Below are positions 16,237 to 24,330 of a stretch of 32,914 bases of DNA, one piece after another. The position numbers and the translations under genes were made by a program. Source of the DNA: Massilibacteroides sp. (GTDB lineage Bacteria > Bacteroidota > Bacteroidia > Bacteroidales > Tannerellaceae). Positions within the stretch are counted from its first letter, which is position 1. The number at the start of each line of letters is the position of its first letter. The notes beneath the pieces are model-generated. The model saw only the letters and a list, made by a program, of their open reading frames with translations, was not told where the DNA came from and did no database searches. The stretch spans positions 1-32,914 of the forward strand of contig JAQVZS010000028.1 of the NCBI GenBank assembly GCA_028708075.1. Reading direction: 5' to 3'.

Positions 16237-17298
16237 ATGAAAACACATTTGTTAATCGTACAACTTTTGTCATTATCGCTATTTTTTGCCGGATGTAATT
16301 CTTCCGGATTAGTATTACCGCAAGGAACTGGATGGCCTTATGAAGCAGTTGTTGTGATGGAACAAAAATATTGGAATAATGAGGTGGGAGAGGCCGTGAA
16401 AGACGAATTAGGTGCGTCCATTTTCGGATTGCCGCAACCAGAACCAGCCATAAAGATGACTAAAGTGACTCCTGAAGTCTTTGACGGCATTTTGCATTAT
16501 GCTAAAAATATCCTGTTGGTAAATGTAAATCCTTCTTTGTATACGAAGGTTTCCGTGAAGCATGAAATCAATAGATGGGCTCAAAATCAGGTTGTTTTGA
16601 TGATGAATGCTCCAGATAAAGAATCTATTGTTCAATATTTAAAAGATCGGAAAGGAGTATTGGTCAATTTTTTAACTCGTTCGGAAATGGAGAGATCGTT
16701 TCAGCTTTTGGAGAAAAATTACAGTAAATCGATGATGGAAAAACTACAGGCTAAGTTTGATATCAAACTGAATATTCCTAGTGAGATGACTTTTTTTCGT
16801 GATACGACCGATTTCTTTTGGACTTCCAATAATGCCAATTCCGGACGTACGGATGTCATGGTTTATACTTTTCCGTATACCGACCCTCAAACTTTTACAA
16901 TTAATTATTTGGTCAATAAGCGGGATTCCGTATTACGAGAGAATATTCCCGGAGCTTATCCTAATTCATATATGGCCACAGAATTACGTGACGGACTTGA
17001 TTATAAACCTATATCCCATCTTGGTAAATATGCCGGTGTGATGAGGGGGTTGTGGAAAATGGTTGGCGACATGATGGGCGGGCCGTTTATCAGCCTTGTT
17101 CGGGTGGATGAAGCTAATAACCGGATTGTTGTTGTTGAAAGTTTTGTATATGCTCCAGGGACGGAAAAAAGAAATTTAATACGGCGGGGAGAATCTATTT
17201 TATATACCCTGCGTTTACCCGGAGAATTCGATATACCGGTTACTAAATCATTAACGACAGATCAGGAGCAATTAAAGAGTAAAGAAGATGGAGAATAA
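16237..17298 (+). CDS. DUF4837 family lipoprotein
   Basis: A 353 aa predicted lipoprotein: the N-terminus MKTHLLIVQLLSLSLFFAGC ends in a lipobox with Cys20. The rest resembles DUF4837, a Bacteroidota-restricted family of unknown function. Recognisable family segments are LPQGTGWPYEAVVVMEQKYW (close to the N-terminus of the mature protein), ETFAYAPG-like VESFVYAPGTEKRNLIRRGESILYTL near the end, and FTINYLVNKRDSVLRENIPG in the middle. It overlaps pdxA by 11 bp, so the two are translationally linked, although no functional link is known to me. Confidence 0.82.
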   Translation: MKTHLLIVQLLSLSLFFAGCNSSGLVLPQGTGWPYEAVVVMEQKYWNNEVGEAVKDELGASIFGLPQPEPAIKMTKVTPEVFDGILHYAKNILLVNVNPSLYTKVSVKHEINRWAQNQVVLMMNAPDKESIVQYLKDRKGVLVNFLTRSEMERSFQLLEKNYSKSMMEKLQAKFDIKLNIPSEMTFFRDTTDFFWTSNNANSGRTDVMVYTFPYTDPQTFTINYLVNKRDSVLRENIPGAYPNSYMATELRDGLDYKPISHLGKYAGVMRGLWKMVGDMMGGPFISLVRVDEANNRIVVVESFVYAPGTEKRNLIRRGESILYTLRLPGEFDIPVTKSLTTDQEQLKSKEDGE

Positions 17299-18388
17299 AT
17301 TGATTCGGGTAGGAATTACCCATGGAGATATTAATGGCATAGGTTATGAAGTAATTTTAAAAACATTTTCAGATAATCGTGTCGCGGAATTATGTACTCC
17401 GATCATTTACGGTTCTTCGAAGGTCGCTGCTTACCATCGGAAAGCGTTAGATTTGCCGCAAGTGAATATGAATGTTATCTTGCGCGCGGAAGAAGCAGGA
17501 GAGAATCGTGTTAATATAATTAACTGTATAGATGATGACACGAAAGTGGAATTATCTCAGTCAACAAGCGTCGCCGGAGAGGCCGCTTATAAATCGTTGG
17601 AAGCTGCTGTCACCGATTTGAAAAAAGGATTGATTGATGTACTGGTTACGGCTCCGATTAATAAAAACAACATACAGAATAAAAATTTTCATTTCCCTGG
17701 ACATACGGAGTATCTGGAAGAATGTTTTGGGCATCATCAACATAAATCTTTGATGATTTTGATGAAAGAGGATTTTCGTGTCGCGTTGGTTACCGGACAT
17801 ATTCCTTTGTCGGAAGTTTCATCCGGGATAACCAAAGAGGTAATTGTTGAGAAATTATTGATATTTAATAAGTCGCTTATTCAGGATTTTGGCGTGATAA
17901 AACCTCGTATAGCTGTTCTGTCTTTGAATCCACATGCGGGAGATGGCGGACTTATCGGCAAAGAAGAAGAAACTATCATACTTCCTTCCATTCAGAAAGC
18001 CGAAGAACAAGGTGTCATGTCGTTTGGGCCCTATCCGTCAGACGGTTTTTTCGGAGCTTCCATGTATGAAGAGTTCGACGGGGTATTAGCTATGTATCAC
18101 GACCAGGGACTTGCTCCATTTAAGGCGTTAGCAATGGAAGAAGGTGTTAATTTTACGGCTGGACTTCCGATTATTCGAACGTCTCCAGCACACGGTACGG
18201 CCTACGATATTGCAGGTAAGAATCTCGCTTCGGAAAACTCGTTTCGTCAGGCGTTATATGCTGCAATCGATATTCATCGTACCCGCAAAATATATAAGGA
18301 AGCGATTGCAAATCCTCTTCGGAAACAATATTTTGATAAAGGGGCAGACAATGAAAAGCTTGATTTGACAAAGGACGATGAAGCATAA
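17288..18388 (+). CDS. pdxA: 4-hydroxythreonine-4-phosphate dehydrogenase
   Basis: PdxA oxidises 4-phosphooxy-threonine in the DXP-dependent pathway to pyridoxal 5'-phosphate. The 366 aa protein has metal-ligand histidines at 171 (GHIPL), 216 (NPHAGDGG) and 271 (MYHDQGLAPFK). The spacing of 45 and 55 residues is identical to E. coli PdxA (166, 211, 266). Other signatures are THGDINGIGYEVI, TAPINKNNI, FPGHTEYL and RTSPAHGTAYDIAGK. The start overlaps the end of the upstream lipoprotein gene. The partner pdxJ is not in this window. There is no clear hairpin after the stop, only T- and A-runs. Confidence 0.96.
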   Translation: MENKLIRVGITHGDINGIGYEVILKTFSDNRVAELCTPIIYGSSKVAAYHRKALDLPQVNMNVILRAEEAGENRVNIINCIDDDTKVELSQSTSVAGEAAYKSLEAAVTDLKKGLIDVLVTAPINKNNIQNKNFHFPGHTEYLEECFGHHQHKSLMILMKEDFRVALVTGHIPLSEVSSGITKEVIVEKLLIFNKSLIQDFGVIKPRIAVLSLNPHAGDGGLIGKEEETIILPSIQKAEEQGVMSFGPYPSDGFFGASMYEEFDGVLAMYHDQGLAPFKALAMEEGVNFTAGLPIIRTSPAHGTAYDIAGKNLASENSFRQALYAAIDIHRTRKIYKEAIANPLRKQYFDKGADNEKLDLTKDDEA

Positions 18389-18413
18389 TCTTTTTTTCTA
18401 AAAAAAGTTTATG

Positions 18414-18421
18414 TAAGTTTG
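18414..18421 (+). promoter_or_regulatory. Putative -7 element for the lipid operon
   Basis: TAAGTTTG matches TAnnTTTG exactly and lies 29 bp upstream of the ATG at 18450. This suggests that the four genes from 18450 to 21391 form their own transcription unit. Confidence 0.55.
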
Positions 18422-18449
18422 TGTCACAAATTAAAATAACACGATTTTT

Positions 18450-18914
18450 ATGTTTAAGGATAAGACGATTGTGTATACTTCCGGCACGTTTGATATGTTT
18501 CATTACAACCATTTGCGAATGATCAATTATGCCAGAAGTTTAGCCGATATATTGATTGTAGGTGTAAGTACGGATGAATTGGTGTCATCATATAAGGCGA
18601 TGCCTATAATCCCATTTAATGAACGGCTTCAGATCATAGAAGCACTAAAAACGCCGGATATTGTTATCCCCCAACATTCATTGGATCATACTGAAATTGT
18701 AAAGAAGTTGAATATCGACGCTTTTGTCGTCGGAGATGACTGGTATGGAAAGTATGATTATTTAAAAGATCTCGGCGTACAGGTCTTTTATTTTCCTTAT
18801 GGGACCGGAGTTTCTTCTTCCAATCTGAAAAAAGCAATTCACGATTCGTACGAAGCTAATTTAAAACTTCAACAAAAAGCAAAACCGGTAACAGTTAAAG
18901 ACGGATTGAAATGA
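18450..18914 (+). CDS. Cytidylyltransferase-like protein (TagD/CCT fold)
   Basis: A 154 aa nucleotidyltransferase of the glycerol-3-phosphate/choline-phosphate cytidylyltransferase superfamily, which makes CDP-alcohols from CTP and a phosphorylated alcohol. Visible motifs: TSGTFDMFHYNHL (HxGH-type box, but Asn in place of Gly), IVGVSTDELV, IIPFNERLQIIEAL, VVGDDWYGKYDYL and a terminal GVSSSNLKK that stands where TagD has its RTEGIST motif. The length fits a single catalytic domain. It is the first of four tightly spaced genes ending in a CDP-alcohol phosphotransferase, which points to production of that enzyme's CDP-linked substrate. The alcohol is unknown: glycerol and ethanolamine are candidates only. 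Confidence 0.82.
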   Translation: MFKDKTIVYTSGTFDMFHYNHLRMINYARSLADILIVGVSTDELVSSYKAMPIIPFNERLQIIEALKTPDIVIPQHSLDHTEIVKKLNIDAFVVGDDWYGKYDYLKDLGVQVFYFPYGTGVSSSNLKKAIHDSYEANLKLQQKAKPVTVKDGLK

Positions 18915-18921
18915 GCGTTTT

Positions 18922-19650
18922 ATGAAAAAAAATGCATTAATTACCGGAGGAACAAAAGGGATCGGAAAGTCGGTCGCTTTTTCTTTGGCACAAAAGGGAT
19001 ATGATTTGGTGTTGACGTATTCTTCGGATAAAAACGCGGCAGAATCGCTCGCGTTATTTATTCGCGAGTCTTTTCATGTCGACGTACATCTTTTACAGGC
19101 TGATGCAACTCATCTGGAATCTATCTTGTTGATAGATGAATACTTGAAAGTGAAAGAGTTGAATTTGGATGCTTTGATCCTGAATGCCGGGATAACTTGC
19201 CGGGATTCTTTTGAAGATATTTCGCTTGCGGATTGGGAACGCGTTTTTTTCGCAAATGTACACTTCCCTGTTTTTCTCCTGCAAAAAATTATTGGGAAAA
19301 TCAAAAAAGGAGGCTCTGTCACTTTTACCGGTTCTTTGATGGGGATTGAGCCGCATTCCGTATCTTTAGTTTATGGAGTTTCGAAAAGTGCTGTACATTC
19401 ATTGGTGAAAAATCTGGTTAAATTTTTAGCGCGATATGGAGTTCGTGTTAATGCCGTAGCGCCGGGGTTTGTCGATACGGACTGGCAAAAAACGAAGCCG
19501 GCAGAAATTCGTAAAAATATTGAATCGAAGATAGCCGTAGGGCGGTTTGGTGCACCGGAAGAAATTGCTGAAGTCTTCTTAATGTTGATCGAGAATACTT
19601 ATTTTAATGGTGAAATCGTCGTGGTTGATGGTGGGTATTTATATAAATAA
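18922..19650 (+). CDS. Short-chain dehydrogenase/reductase, FabG-like
   Basis: A 242 aa classical SDR with a TGGTKGIGKS cofactor loop at the N-terminus, an NAG motif (ILNAGI), the catalytic triad S138, Y151, K155 (YGVSK), and NAVAPGFVDTDW after it. The end VVDGGYLYK is typical of FabG-like reductases of the 3-oxoacyl-ACP type. It probably uses NADP(H) and reduces a keto group. The gene lies 7 bp after the cytidylyltransferase and 5 bp before the CDP-alcohol phosphotransferase, so it should act in the same lipid pathway rather than in bulk fatty acid synthesis. Reduction of a keto-lipid or keto-headgroup precursor is plausible but unproven. Confidence 0.87.
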   Translation: MKKNALITGGTKGIGKSVAFSLAQKGYDLVLTYSSDKNAAESLALFIRESFHVDVHLLQADATHLESILLIDEYLKVKELNLDALILNAGITCRDSFEDISLADWERVFFANVHFPVFLLQKIIGKIKKGGSVTFTGSLMGIEPHSVSLVYGVSKSAVHSLVKNLVKFLARYGVRVNAVAPGFVDTDWQKTKPAEIRKNIESKIAVGRFGAPEEIAEVFLMLIENTYFNGEIVVVDGGYLYK

Positions 19651-19655
19651 ACGAG

Positions 19656-20543
19656 ATGGGAGAGCAAAATAAAGCGTATGAAGCGTCGTTGAAATCGATC
19701 GAAACGGAAAATAAATTAGATCGTGTTTTTTATCGTCCTATTGGATTTCGTATCGCCCGTCTTTTGGTGAATACAGGAATAACGCCTAATATGATTACCA
19801 TTATTTCGATTTTTGTAGGGGCGGCTGTCGGTTATTTTTTTCATGTTAATCATATATTGTATACTGTAATCGGTATTTTATTATTGATTTTCGCGAATAT
19901 TCTTGATTGTGTTGATGGACAATTGGCGCGAATGACAGGAATAAAATCGGCCATTGGGCGTATCTTAGATGGGGTCGCGGGTGATATTTGGTTTGCATCC
20001 ATTTATATTGGATTTGCCTATCGGTTGATGCTTCTTTATGATACCCCCTGGTTTTTTGTGCTCGCAGTATTGTCCGGGCTATCTCATTTGATACAGGCTA
20101 ACATCACAGATTATTACAAAACATTACATCTGTTTTTTATAAGCAAGGAAAAAGGGTCTGAGTTCCAGTCTTTACAGCAAATCAAAGCGAAGCACAAAGA
20201 GATGAAACCCGGGATCAACAAGTTTTTTTATATATTGTATATCGGATATTCATATTTGCAGGTAAAAGCAACACCCAATTTGCAAAAAATGTTGGGCCAT
20301 TTATCCCGTAAATATGGAGAAGACATTCCTGAATCAGTTAGAAAAGACTTTCGTGTCCGTAGTTCAGCTTTAATGCCCTATATCGATTTACTAACCTTTA
20401 ACGGACGTACGGTGGTTATGTTTATGATCGTTCTTACCGGATACGTTTGGGCTTATTTCCTGTATGAAATTATATTATTAAATATTGTATTGGTTTTTGT
20501 GGTTAACAGACATGAGAAGATCTGTGCTCGGTTTCTGAAATGA
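19656..20543 (+). CDS. CDP-alcohol phosphatidyltransferase family membrane protein
   Basis: A 295 aa integral membrane enzyme of the CDP-alcohol phosphotransferase superfamily, which transfers a phospho-alcohol from a CDP-linked donor and releases CMP. The signature starts canonically with D84xxD87G88xxA91R92, then G101xxxD105. The final Asp is at 110 instead of 109, so the usual DxxxD is DxxxxD (DGVAGD). Hydrophobic segments lie at about residues 38-78, 112-150 and 245-290. A long polar middle part (about 150-240, with EKGSEFQSLQQIKAKHKEMK) is not part of the minimal fold. Its stop overlaps the acyltransferase start in an ATGA junction. The product lipid is unknown. Confidence 0.85.
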   Translation: MGEQNKAYEASLKSIETENKLDRVFYRPIGFRIARLLVNTGITPNMITIISIFVGAAVGYFFHVNHILYTVIGILLLIFANILDCVDGQLARMTGIKSAIGRILDGVAGDIWFASIYIGFAYRLMLLYDTPWFFVLAVLSGLSHLIQANITDYYKTLHLFFISKEKGSEFQSLQQIKAKHKEMKPGINKFFYILYIGYSYLQVKATPNLQKMLGHLSRKYGEDIPESVRKDFRVRSSALMPYIDLLTFNGRTVVMFMIVLTGYVWAYFLYEIILLNIVLVFVVNRHEKICARFLK

Positions 20544-21391
20544 ATTTGCTTATGAAAAAGACGGTTGTTGATATTGACGATCTGAAGAAACTCAGTTCTT
20601 TTTTTAAAACTATTCTTGGGGGGTTTTTAGGAAGACTTTTTCTTAAATGGTTTTGTGTTGAAAAAGTTAACACTGTTCATGAACGGAACTGCCATTTGCG
20701 TGGGGCTGAGTTTACAACGGCTTTGCTTCGGGATCCTTATATTGATCTGAAATATGTTGTGCATAATAAAGAATTACTTGGAAAACTTCCCCAAGGTGCT
20801 TTTGCTACCGTATCGAATCATCCGATTGGCTCGATAGACGGGATCATATTGATTGATATTTTTGCCGCCATACGTCCTGATTTTAAGGTGATGGTAAATG
20901 GCGTATTGCAAAAAATCGGAGCTATGGAAGATAATTTTATTTCTGTCAAGCCCGATTCAAAGGGAGAAGGGGCAAACACTCAAAATGTAAACGGTATACG
21001 TATCTCTTTAGAAAGATTAAAAAACGGTAATCCTGTTGGTTTTTTCCCGGCAGGAGCGATATCGTTTTTTAATAAAAAAGAAAAGCAAATCCGGGATTTG
21101 CCGTGGACAGAGAGTGTCGTTAAATTAATAAAGAAAGCCAAAGTACCGGTTTGTCCGGTTTTTTTTGATTTTTATAATTCAAGTTTTTTCTATTGGTTGG
21201 GGCAGATAGATTGGCGGATTCGTACGTTGCGGATACCTGCGGAAGCATTTAACAAAAGAGGACAAGTAGTAGATGTATATATCGGGCCGTTGATTTTAGC
21301 AGAAGAAATTGAGCATTTTGTTGACGACGAAGCATTGGCCTCTTTTTTGTATAAATCTACATACGATGCTAAAAAACAGGCTTTGTCATAG
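20540..21391 (+). CDS. Lysophospholipid acyltransferase family protein
   Basis: A 283 aa member of the PlsC/LPLAT superfamily, transferring an acyl group to a lipid alcohol or amine. The catalytic box is NHPIGSIDG with H94 and D100, i.e. H-x5-D, as in OlsA/hemolysin-related acyltransferases rather than the PlsC H-x4-D. The substrate box GFFPAGAIS also follows that subgroup (FPAG in place of FPEG). KIGAMEDNFISV and VPVCPVFFDF are further matches. The ATG at 20540 overlaps the preceding stop by 4 bp (ATGA), so coupling is likely. A second in-frame ATG at 20552 is possible. It could acylate the product or precursor of the upstream CDP-alcohol pathway. Confidence 0.83.
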   Translation: MNLLMKKTVVDIDDLKKLSSFFKTILGGFLGRLFLKWFCVEKVNTVHERNCHLRGAEFTTALLRDPYIDLKYVVHNKELLGKLPQGAFATVSNHPIGSIDGIILIDIFAAIRPDFKVMVNGVLQKIGAMEDNFISVKPDSKGEGANTQNVNGIRISLERLKNGNPVGFFPAGAISFFNKKEKQIRDLPWTESVVKLIKKAKVPVCPVFFDFYNSSFFYWLGQIDWRIRTLRIPAEAFNKRGQVVDVYIGPLILAEEIEHFVDDEALASFLYKSTYDAKKQALS

Positions 21392-21429
21392 ATTAGTGGC
21401 TGAAAAATGAATTTATGAATTAAGATTTG

Positions 21430-21437
21430 TACTTTTG
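21430..21437 (+). promoter_or_regulatory. Putative -7 element for the sigma-54 activator gene
   Basis: TACTTTTG matches TAnnTTTG exactly, 41 bp upstream of the ATG at 21478. This suggests that the activator-lptE-TPR-secG block has its own housekeeping promoter. Confidence 0.55.
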
Positions 21438-21477
21438 TCTGATAAACTAAATTTATCATAGAGGACGTATTATCACT

Positions 21478-22662
21478 ATGAAGATCGATTTACAACAAAT
21501 TAAACAACGTTTCGCTATAATTGGTAATAGTCTATTGTTGAACAGGGCTATTGATGTGGCGCTGCAAGTCGCCCCCACTGATTTATCGGTATTAATAACC
21601 GGAGAAAGTGGAGTTGGAAAGGAAAGTTTTCCTCAGATTATTCATCAAAACAGTTCCCGCAAACATGGACAATACATTGCGGTGAACTGCGGAGCCATTC
21701 CTGAGGGGACGATCGATTCCGAATTGTTCGGGCATGAAAAAGGATCTTTTACGGGAGCTTTATCCGATCGGAAAGGTTATTTTGAGGTTGCTGATGGAGG
21801 TACGATTTTTTTAGATGAGGTAGGCGAATTGCCTATATCGACGCAGGCTCGTTTATTGCGTGTGTTGGAGTCCGGGGAGTTTATCAAAGTCGGTTCCTCA
21901 AAGGTGTTAAAGACTAACGTACGCATTGTTGCAGCGACGAACGTGAATCTTACCTTAGCTGTGGGAGAAGGTAAATTCCGTGAAGATTTGTTTTATCGGT
22001 TGAGTACTGTCCCAATTAATGTCCCTTCTTTACGTGAGCGGCCGGAAGATATTTATTTGTTATTTCGTAAATTTGCAGGAGATTGTGCTGAAAAATACCG
22101 TATGCCTGCCATTAAATTGAGCGATGAGGCAAAACAATTACTGCTGTCTTATCGTTGGCCGGGTAATGTGAGAGAATTGAAAAATTTGACGGAAAGGATT
22201 TCTGTGATAGAAGAAGAACGAATGATCACTGTCGATACATTGAAACAATATCTGCCAGATTCACATGTCGAGAAATTACCTGTTTTGGTCAAACATGACC
22301 CGGATTATAAAATGTTCAATAGTGAACGGGAGATTTTGTACCAGGTGCTTTTCGATATGAAAAAAGATGTTAATGAGTTGAAAGAGTTGGTTCATGGACT
22401 TATGTCCGGAAATATTTCTGTCGAATCGAAAGAAAATGAGAATACATACGCTCATTCCCATCAGAAGATTCACCATGTCGATCATGTCATACAGGAAGCC
22501 GAAGCTGTAGAAGAAGAAGCTTTGTCGCTGGAAGAAGCTGAAAAGGAAATGATACGTAAAACTCTGGAAAAATATAATGGCAAACGAAAAAGCGCTGCAG
22601 CGGAACTTAAAATTTCGGAACGTACATTATATAGAAAAATAAAAGAATATAATTTGGAATAG
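21478..22662 (+). CDS. Sigma-54-interacting Fis-family activator without receiver domain
   Basis: A 394 aa bacterial enhancer-binding protein. It begins almost directly with the AAA+ domain and has no response-regulator, GAF or PAS domain. Walker A GESGVGKE is at residues 42-49, the sigma-54 contact loop is GSFTGA at 89-94 (Ser for Ala of GAFTGA), Walker B FLDEVGE holds D113/E114, and sensor motifs FREDLFYRL and WPGNVREL follow. A linker of about 100 residues rich in Glu leads to a C-terminal Fis-type helix-turn-helix (KYNGKRKSAAAELKISERTLYRKI). With no sensory domain, activity would be set by expression level or a partner. Stop and lptE start are one base apart. I see no convincing -24/-12 promoter in the window. 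Confidence 0.92.
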   Translation: MKIDLQQIKQRFAIIGNSLLLNRAIDVALQVAPTDLSVLITGESGVGKESFPQIIHQNSSRKHGQYIAVNCGAIPEGTIDSELFGHEKGSFTGALSDRKGYFEVADGGTIFLDEVGELPISTQARLLRVLESGEFIKVGSSKVLKTNVRIVAATNVNLTLAVGEGKFREDLFYRLSTVPINVPSLRERPEDIYLLFRKFAGDCAEKYRMPAIKLSDEAKQLLLSYRWPGNVRELKNLTERISVIEEERMITVDTLKQYLPDSHVEKLPVLVKHDPDYKMFNSEREILYQVLFDMKKDVNELKELVHGLMSGNISVESKENENTYAHSHQKIHHVDHVIQEAEAVEEEALSLEEAEKEMIRKTLEKYNGKRKSAAAELKISERTLYRKIKEYNLE

Positions 22663-22663
22663 A

Positions 22664-23188
22664 ATGGATATGAAGTCGAATAAAGATTGCATAGTTTTTT
22701 CTTTGATCGCTGTTTTTTGGTTATTGACTGGTTGTTCTATTTCATACTCATTTAACGGTGCTTCGATTGATTATTCAAAGGTGAAATCGATCACTATCCG
22801 TGATTTTCCGAATCAGGCGCCTCTTGTTTATCCTCCATTAGCACAATCATTCACTGAAGGATTGAAAGATAAATACATTCGGCAGACTCGTTTACAGATT
22901 TTGCCGGAGAATGGGGATTTGTTTTTGGAGGGTGAAATCACAGGCTATAATTTTACTCAACTTGCGGTTAAAGAAGATGCCTACGCTTCGGAGACACGAT
23001 TGACCATTACCATCCGTGTCCGCTATCGTAATCAAGCGAGTCCGGAAGAAGACTTTGAGCAAACTTTTTCGGCCTACCGGACATTCAGCAATGATCGCAT
23101 GCCGCAAGATGTTCAAGACGAACTTTGCCAGGAGATTATAGAAGAATTGGCCGATCTGATATATAACGCAACTGTCGCCAATTGGTGA
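22664..23188 (+). CDS. lptE: LPS assembly lipoprotein LptE (Bacteroidota type)
   Basis: A 174 aa lipoprotein: the signal sequence ends in the lipobox LLTGC (Cys24), followed by SISYSFNGASIDYSKVKSI. The pattern of a short alpha/beta LptE-like domain with a rising edge strand (GDLFLEGEITGYNFTQLAV, then TRLTITIRVRYRN) fits the Bacteroidota LptE family, which plugs the LptD barrel during LPS insertion. It starts one base after the activator's stop. An alternative ATG lies two codons downstream. Sequence identity to the E. coli LptE is expected to be low, so the assignment rests on family pattern and on the typical neighbours (activator, TPR protein, secG). Confidence 0.85.
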   Translation: MDMKSNKDCIVFSLIAVFWLLTGCSISYSFNGASIDYSKVKSITIRDFPNQAPLVYPPLAQSFTEGLKDKYIRQTRLQILPENGDLFLEGEITGYNFTQLAVKEDAYASETRLTITIRVRYRNQASPEEDFEQTFSAYRTFSNDRMPQDVQDELCQEIIEELADLIYNATVANW

Positions 23189-23196
23189 TTTTCTCA

Positions 23197-23946
23197 ATGG
23201 ACAACGCTTTTATATATAGGCTTATGGACGATGTTTCGTTATTTTCGGATGAAACATTGCTTGCTTTGAGAAGACAGATAGAGCAGTATCCTAGTTTCCC
23301 TATTGTGAAAATACTGTATTTGAAAAATCTGGCAGTATTGAACAGTCCGGACTTTTTGTCTGAGTTGGAACGATTGTCGATTGCTATTCCGGATAGGCGT
23401 AAATTATTTCTTTTAATTGAAGATCGATTGGATGATCAATCTTCATTGACCATGTCCGGCAATCAGGAACGAGACAATGCCTTTGATTTGATCGATTTGT
23501 TTTTATCGGATCGGGGTGAAAAAGGAACTGGTGATTGGGATAAAACCGTTTTGGGGGCTTCTGTTTCTTCGGATTATCTTTTTTGGTCGATGGCGAATCA
23601 TTTGTCCGGTAAGGAAGAGACCGCGCAGAAAGAGACGCTTCCGTCAGACCAACAACAACTGATCGATTCGTTTTTGGAAACAGAGAGGCCTGGACGATTT
23701 GTTTCCATTTCCCAAAATGAGGAAGAGGAGAAGGTTGTGGCTGAAGAACCGGAATCCTCTTGGTCGCAAGACGATTCTTTTTTCACGGAAACGCTAGCTC
23801 AGATTTATATCAAACAAAAACGTTATGAACGCGCTTTGCAAATAATTGAAAAATTAAGCTTGAAATATCCGGAAAAAAATGTTTACTTTGCAGACCAAAT
23901 TCGTTTTTTGGAGAAATTGATTATTAATAACAAAAATATAAAATAA
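23197..23946 (+). CDS. Conserved hypothetical protein with C-terminal TPR-like helices
   Basis: A 249 aa acidic protein with no signal peptide or membrane segment, so probably cytoplasmic. The start is the ATG at 23197 (MDNAFIYRLMDDVS), 8 bp after the lptE stop. A TTG at 23182 would overlap lptE and is less likely. Residues 1-80 are helical, and the middle (about 80-195) is polar, low in complexity and Glu/Ser-rich. The last 55 residues (FFTETLAQIYIKQKRYERALQIIEKL and on) form a TPR-like hairpin. The stop is one base from secG. A protein of this kind sits between lptE and secG in many Bacteroidales, from memory. Its function is not known to me. Confidence 0.75.
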   Translation: MDNAFIYRLMDDVSLFSDETLLALRRQIEQYPSFPIVKILYLKNLAVLNSPDFLSELERLSIAIPDRRKLFLLIEDRLDDQSSLTMSGNQERDNAFDLIDLFLSDRGEKGTGDWDKTVLGASVSSDYLFWSMANHLSGKEETAQKETLPSDQQQLIDSFLETERPGRFVSISQNEEEEKVVAEEPESSWSQDDSFFTETLAQIYIKQKRYERALQIIEKLSLKYPEKNVYFADQIRFLEKLIINNKNIK

Positions 23947-23947
23947 A

Positions 23948-24313
23948 ATGTACGTATTTATTTCAATCCTGATCCTGATTGCTTCTATATTGTTGATTCT
24001 AATCGTATTGATTCAGAATTCAAAAGGTGGAGGACTTGCCTCCGGCTTTTCTTCATCCAATCAGATTATGGGGGTCAGGAAGACAACCGATTTTCTTGAA
24101 AAAGCTACTTGGGCATTGGCGGGAACAGTTATTGTTTTGAGTATTTTGATTACCAGTTTTATTCCCCATGCTCAAACGGTACAACAGTCTGAAATCAAAG
24201 AACAAGTTCATGATGCGGTTGCTGTTGATCCTGGGACCGTGGCTCCAAACTTTGGAACAGCACAACAAGCACCTGAAGAGAAACCTGCTACTCCTGAATC
24301 AAAAGAGGAGTAA
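23948..24313 (+). CDS. secG: Preprotein translocase subunit SecG
   Basis: SecG is the small accessory membrane subunit of the SecYEG translocon. The 121 aa protein has two hydrophobic segments (about residues 2-22 and 53-73) around a conserved loop with IQNSKGGGLASGFSSSNQIMG. A Pro/Glu/Ala-rich C-terminal tail of about 45 residues, common in Bacteroidota SecG, replaces the short tail of E. coli SecG. The gene follows the TPR-like gene with one base between stop and start and ends the block at a strong bidirectional terminator. Confidence 0.94.
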   Translation: MYVFISILILIASILLILIVLIQNSKGGGLASGFSSSNQIMGVRKTTDFLEKATWALAGTVIVLSILITSFIPHAQTVQQSEIKEQVHDAVAVDPGTVAPNFGTAQQAPEEKPATPESKEE

Positions 24314-24330
24314 TTTGCGGATAATTTATT

